Part shown: piece by piece, positions 60,300 through 64,000 of the stretch
Layout of the letters: the number at the start of each line of letters is the position of its first letter
How positions within the stretch are numbered: the first letter of the stretch is position 1
Origin: Welwitschia mirabilis
Taxonomy: Eukaryota > Gnetophyta > Gnetopsida > Welwitschiales
Assembly: GCA_051453625.1 (NCBI GenBank)
Contig: JBOZIK010000001.1
Span: 174,453,928 to 174,517,927, forward strand
Reading direction: 5' to 3'
DNA length: 64,000 bases
Position numbers and translations under genes: made by a program
Notes under the pieces: model-generated
What the model was told of the DNA's origin: nothing
What the model saw: the letters and a program-made list of their open reading frames with translations, nothing else
Database searches by the model: none

Positions 60300-61545
60300 A
60301 ATTAAAGATGTTTTAAAATAAAAATTCAAAAATTAATTTTTTAAGATATCTTGAATTTATTGGTTCCTTATCTTTAAAATTTTCAAGAATTTTTAATTTT
60401 TATGTCCCTTTATCATATCTATATGATACTATAAAAGGTCTTAGCTAATTGAGTTAGAATTTTGGATTCTTCTAAGTTAAATTTGAATTTAGAACTAAGT
60501 CACCAATATTGAATTTTTTCTTTGACATTTTTATTACAAGATTTATTTATTTGATTTTGATAAATTTGATTTTAATTTAAATATTTTGTTATCTTATCAT
60601 CTAATAATTCTAGTTAATCTAATCTTGCTTCTTTCTCTTGATTGATAACTTTTAAATCTTTTTTAATGTTTTAAAGTTAGGATTTGAATTTGCATTAGTA
60701 AAATTATTTCAAAAGCATAAATTGTGATAGATCTAAAGTCCATATTATAGTTTATTATGCCAATTTTATTTATACATTTTTATTAATTTCTTCCATAGAT
60801 TAATGATGACTTTATTCATAGATTTAGCTTATCCATTTGCTTGAGGGTATCATGAAGATGAGAATCAATTTTAAATTTTTGTATAAATTCATCTAATTAT
60901 TTTGACTTGAATTAGGGACCATTATTTGTGTTAAAGTATAGAAAATTTCAAATTGAGACATGATGTTTTTAAGATGAATTTTCAAATTTGTTTTGTTGTT
61001 GTTACATGTAATAGCATAACTTCTACTTAGTTTGAAAAGCATCTTATAGTAGTTAGAATGTGGTTCTAAAGAAGATGCACTAATTAATCCTATTAAATTT
61101 AATTTCCATGTTTTAAATATTCATAATGATTCAATTGGATAAAGTTTATTAGGTGATTGATAAAGGAAAAAAAAAGATCTTACATTTGCGATAGTTTTTA
61201 AGAAAATTTATGCAATCTTATTATAAGATTTTGCAATAAAATCTAGATTGAATAATGTACAGAGCTAAAGATTTTGCCCCATAGAGCATTCCACACATTC
61301 CAAAGTGAGAATATTTAGAATAACAATTACATATTTTGATCTTAACCATTATAATAAAATACCATGAAATGATTTTTTAAATAGTTAATTTAAAATTAAA
61401 CAAAATCTTATTGCTTTTTGTTGAAGGATTTTTTGGTTATGAGTTTATTATGTTTGCTTGTAAGTTTTGATTTTTTAAATATTGGATCATATCATCATAT
61501 TACTTGTTAACTAAACTACATTTTTAATAATATGACATACTTCAT
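60300..61545 (-). pseudogene. Ty3/gypsy (Athila/Tat-type) integrase remnant
   Basis: On the minus strand: the zinc-finger region GMCGMLYGAKSLALYIIQSR followed by NYRKC (61200-61310; normal H-x-G-x-x-G-x-H-x-G-x-x...C-x-x-C, with His lost). The core has SQFEIFYTLTQIMVPNS (60905-60965; normal G-I-P-x-x-[IL]-x-x-D-N-G-x-Q-F, Asp lost), DEFIQKFKIDSHLHDTLKQM (60830-60890) and a C-terminal CNKNVKEKIQYWXLSSKFKF block (60470-60535; normal N-K-x-V-x-x-R-x-F-x-x-G-D-L-V-L). Pol ends near 60310. It is interrupted on its upstream side by the LINE at 61548. Heavily decayed. Confidence 0.75.
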
Positions 61546-61547
61546 AC

Positions 61548-64000
61548 TTTTTTTGTTTTTGAAATAATAGCAACCGAAATATATATTAGCCAGAAGTATT
61601 CACAAGTAAAGAGGGCAATACTACCCCCTAGCATAGGACTATAAAAAGGAGCTGTGCCACACCTGGTCTATAAAGCTTGGCTTATAATTGATGTTGCATA
61701 TAATCAAAAGAGATAACTACAAAATTGGGGTGATTATGCCCCTGTATTATGGTGGAAACTATTAAATGAAAAGAAGAGAGATTTTTTTTATCTAGACTTA
61801 GGGCTATAAAAGATTAATATTTCCTACAGTTTGAAAACAAGTTACTATAGTGATGTTGGACTAAGAACCTATCCATTTCATCTACCAAAGCCTCAAAGGT
61901 CTAGTTTACTTTCTTGAATTTCTACATTCCTTCTTTATTCTTATCTGAATAAAGCAGTACAGCCTTCTTATGATAGCTCATTTTGATCACATTTAAGAAA
62001 ATTCTATAAGTAATTTCAAGAACTATAAGAGGACATTTTTACACACCTTAAATTGTGGTATACATAACCTTAATTCTATCTTATTCCATGTTAATGTCCT
62101 CATGATTGGTTGGATGTTCTTATTTGGAATTAGTATCTATTTGGTTTTGGGGCTCTGCCTCCTTATTTATCTTTGGCATTTCTGGTTCCTCTGTCGGATT
62201 CTCCTTTGGTGAATGCTTGGTTGGGCCTTACTTGACTAGGTCTTACTTTGTCTCCTACTTTGTGGATCTACACTCTTCTATAAAAGGTAAAATCATCTCT
62301 AGCTATTCATGAACTTTCTTTGTTAGGGGCGAGGTTACCTCCCTCAGTGTTTGAGCTATACTAGGATAAATTTCCTACTCTTCTTATTAGCCTCTAATCT
62401 TCTTTTTCACTTTTCTTATTTTTTGCATTCTCTTGTTGAGGCTTCTTCCATTGCCATGCATTTTCAAAGAGGGAAGATAACCTTCCTTCTTTCCCTACTA
62501 TCCCTCATTGCTCTCCAGATGACCATAATAAGATTAGAATGCCAATTGGTGTATTTCCTTCTTAAAGATTAAATAAAGAAATTTAGCAAATTTATATAGT
62601 ACCCTAGGTTAAGGAATTTAAGAAATACAAAATATAGCCTAGTAAGTTTTAAGAAACAACCCAAATGAATAAAATACCCACCTACATGAAGGCAGAAGTG
62701 CTTTCTTACTAATGTACCCACTGAAGAGCTTAGGATGCCATCTAGAAAGAAGTGGAAGGCATTCCTTTATCCACTACATTTAAGGGAAATCTTCTTCCCT
62801 TCCATTATAATTTTAAGATATCAAGATATTGCTTCTTCAGTAACCTCGATTAGTATTATTTTGAATGTGGTCCTATTTCTTTTCCATTGCTTGAAGAAAG
62901 GGGTAATATTACTATTTATATTCCTCTTCAAATTATGTAGTAAGAAATCTCATCCCATTTCCTGCACCTTACTCCAAAGCTCTAAATAGCCTGTAAAGAG
63001 ACCTGAAATCACTGGCTTATATGTTAATGTAGCCTCCATTACAGCCTAAAATTTTAAATGATACCCTTGAATCCTCCTCGCTATTTTAATAGGGAGAGGA
63101 TGAGAAGAATTATTGAAAATAATGCCATTTCTAGTGTGCCAAATCTACCATATTATCAGCTAAATTGCTTCTATCTACTACTATATGATTTTCATCTTAT
63201 TATGTAATAACTTATTATTACCCCTAATAGACTTATAATTCACTTGCATTCATGGAAAAGGTGGTGATTATCCCCTTGATATGATTGATAAATTAGGTAT
63301 GTAGATGAGACTTAACTACTTTCTTCGATGAGCTGATCTCTTGTTAAAAGCCTATTATGGTCTTTACACTAGCAAAAATTTTTCATTTTGTCAAGGATTT
63401 ACCCCTGTTAAAATATCTTTTATTCTTTATGTTTGCCATAGTTTTTGATTAAGATGGATTTTATTGTATCTTCATTTGCCATGTCCAATTAATTTAGGTC
63501 TCTTTTAGCTCTTGATATATGTTTCCAAAGGTATGACTTCCTTCAAATCATTATCCATGATGTGTATCTATGGTTGATGAAGTTGCTCCATGATTGCTTA
63601 CCTATTAACAATTTATTAATTATTTTATAAGCTCTTTATTTAAGAAATACTTAGGATTATGTATCCCCAAACCTTAGATTTCCTAGGGTAGGCTATGAGN
63701 NNNNNNNNNNNNNNNNNNNNNNNNNNNNNNNNNNTTGCTCCTAGATCAGATGAACTCCTTTAGCATCTTATAAATTTTTTTTGGTTATAAACTTGAATGG
63801 CAGGATAACAGATGCCATATATCTGAATGAAGTGGTTAGGTAGGTATTTGCTAAGATAACCTTGGATTTTAAGGAGAGAAACCTATTTAGTTAAGAATAA
63901 CATTTCTTCTAATTTTTTTCTAAATGAAGCTATAGGTTAGAGATCTATTCTAGTTTTTAAAAGGAATCCATAAATATATGTCCTATAAATCTCCTAGCTT
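61548..64000 (-). mobile_element. L1-type LINE, 3' part (runs off right edge)
   Basis: The minus strand holds the C-terminal part of a LINE ORF2. SNFINHRYTSWIMI and KSYLWKHISRAKRDL (63500-63600) match the region after RT. LLTRDQLIEES and DNHHLFHECK (63243-63340) form the zf-RVT block (R-L-x-T-[RK]-D-x-L...H-x-L-F-x-x-C). RNGIIFNNSSHPLPIKIARR (63070-63130) follows. The 3' tail in sense reads ggtgtggcacagctcctttt and tgaatacttctggctaatat, the usual end of plant L1 elements, and closes with an A-rich tail (plus strand ttttttt.ttttt, 61548-61560). The gap 63700-63734 lies inside it. ORF1 and most of RT lie beyond the window. Many stops. It sits within the gypsy integrase. Confidence 0.8.

Noticed and set aside
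62106-62989. Three plus-strand open frames (62106-62312, 62351-62572, 62735-62989)
   Set aside because: They are antisense to a LINE whose minus-strand motifs are clear on either side. Their hydrophobic composition is typical of antisense frames in AT-rich DNA.

Overview
This is a plant nuclear window made almost entirely of old, nested, mutated transposable elements. No intact gene, rRNA, tRNA or CRISPR array is visible. The evidence for a plant is the set of element families: Athila/Tat-type Ty3/gypsy elements with a tRNA-Asp primer-binding site, a Del/Tekay-like gypsy element with a degenerate tRNA-Met site, a UBN2-type gag, an L1-type LINE with the usual plant 3' tail, a tRNA-derived SINE and an albumin-2 (hemopexin-repeat) pseudogene. 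The DNA is strongly AT-rich and CpG-poor. Conserved motifs are eroded mainly by C-to-T and G-to-A changes, as expected of long-methylated repeats. I cannot name the species.

Layout. 1-2203: 5' end of a minus-strand Athila-like element (leader, primer-binding site, LTR). 3600-4490: an unrecognised decayed minus-strand coding frame. 4600-6873: LTR-like repeat R1, copy 1. 7580-24772: a second R1 copy, split at 8073 by a complete but dead plus-strand Athila-like element (8074-23286). That element has both LTRs, a primer-binding site, gag, protease-RT-RNase H present twice on either side of a 100-N gap, integrase, a 3' open frame and a polypurine tract. 24773-26030: UBN2-type gag following R1. 26178-28260: minus-strand gypsy gag-protease. 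28440-31400: repeat A. 31400-36775: mostly featureless AT-rich DNA with one SINE.

36791-56731 is a minus-strand Del/Tekay-like structure. One LTR (36791-37432 plus 47605-49829) is split by a three-LTR complex of Athila-like elements (37433-47604). The second, unsplit LTR (53987-56731) serves as an empty-site reference. Between the two Del-like LTRs lies a decayed hemopexin/albumin-2 gene (51310-51840). 56732-59770: repeat B, an inverted copy of A. 60300-61545: minus-strand gypsy integrase. 61548-64000: 3' part of a minus-strand LINE that runs off the window.

The most unusual signal is a near-palindromic module of about 35-45 bp built on TCATC..GATGA. It recurs about 27 times, only in the LTRs, leaders and 3' untranslated parts of the Athila-like family. 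No region looks able to encode a full protein. The integrase of the 8074-23286 element is the best preserved piece and keeps its catalytic acidic residues. Ten N-gaps are present, and several sit exactly between direct duplications, so part of the local structure may reflect assembly.
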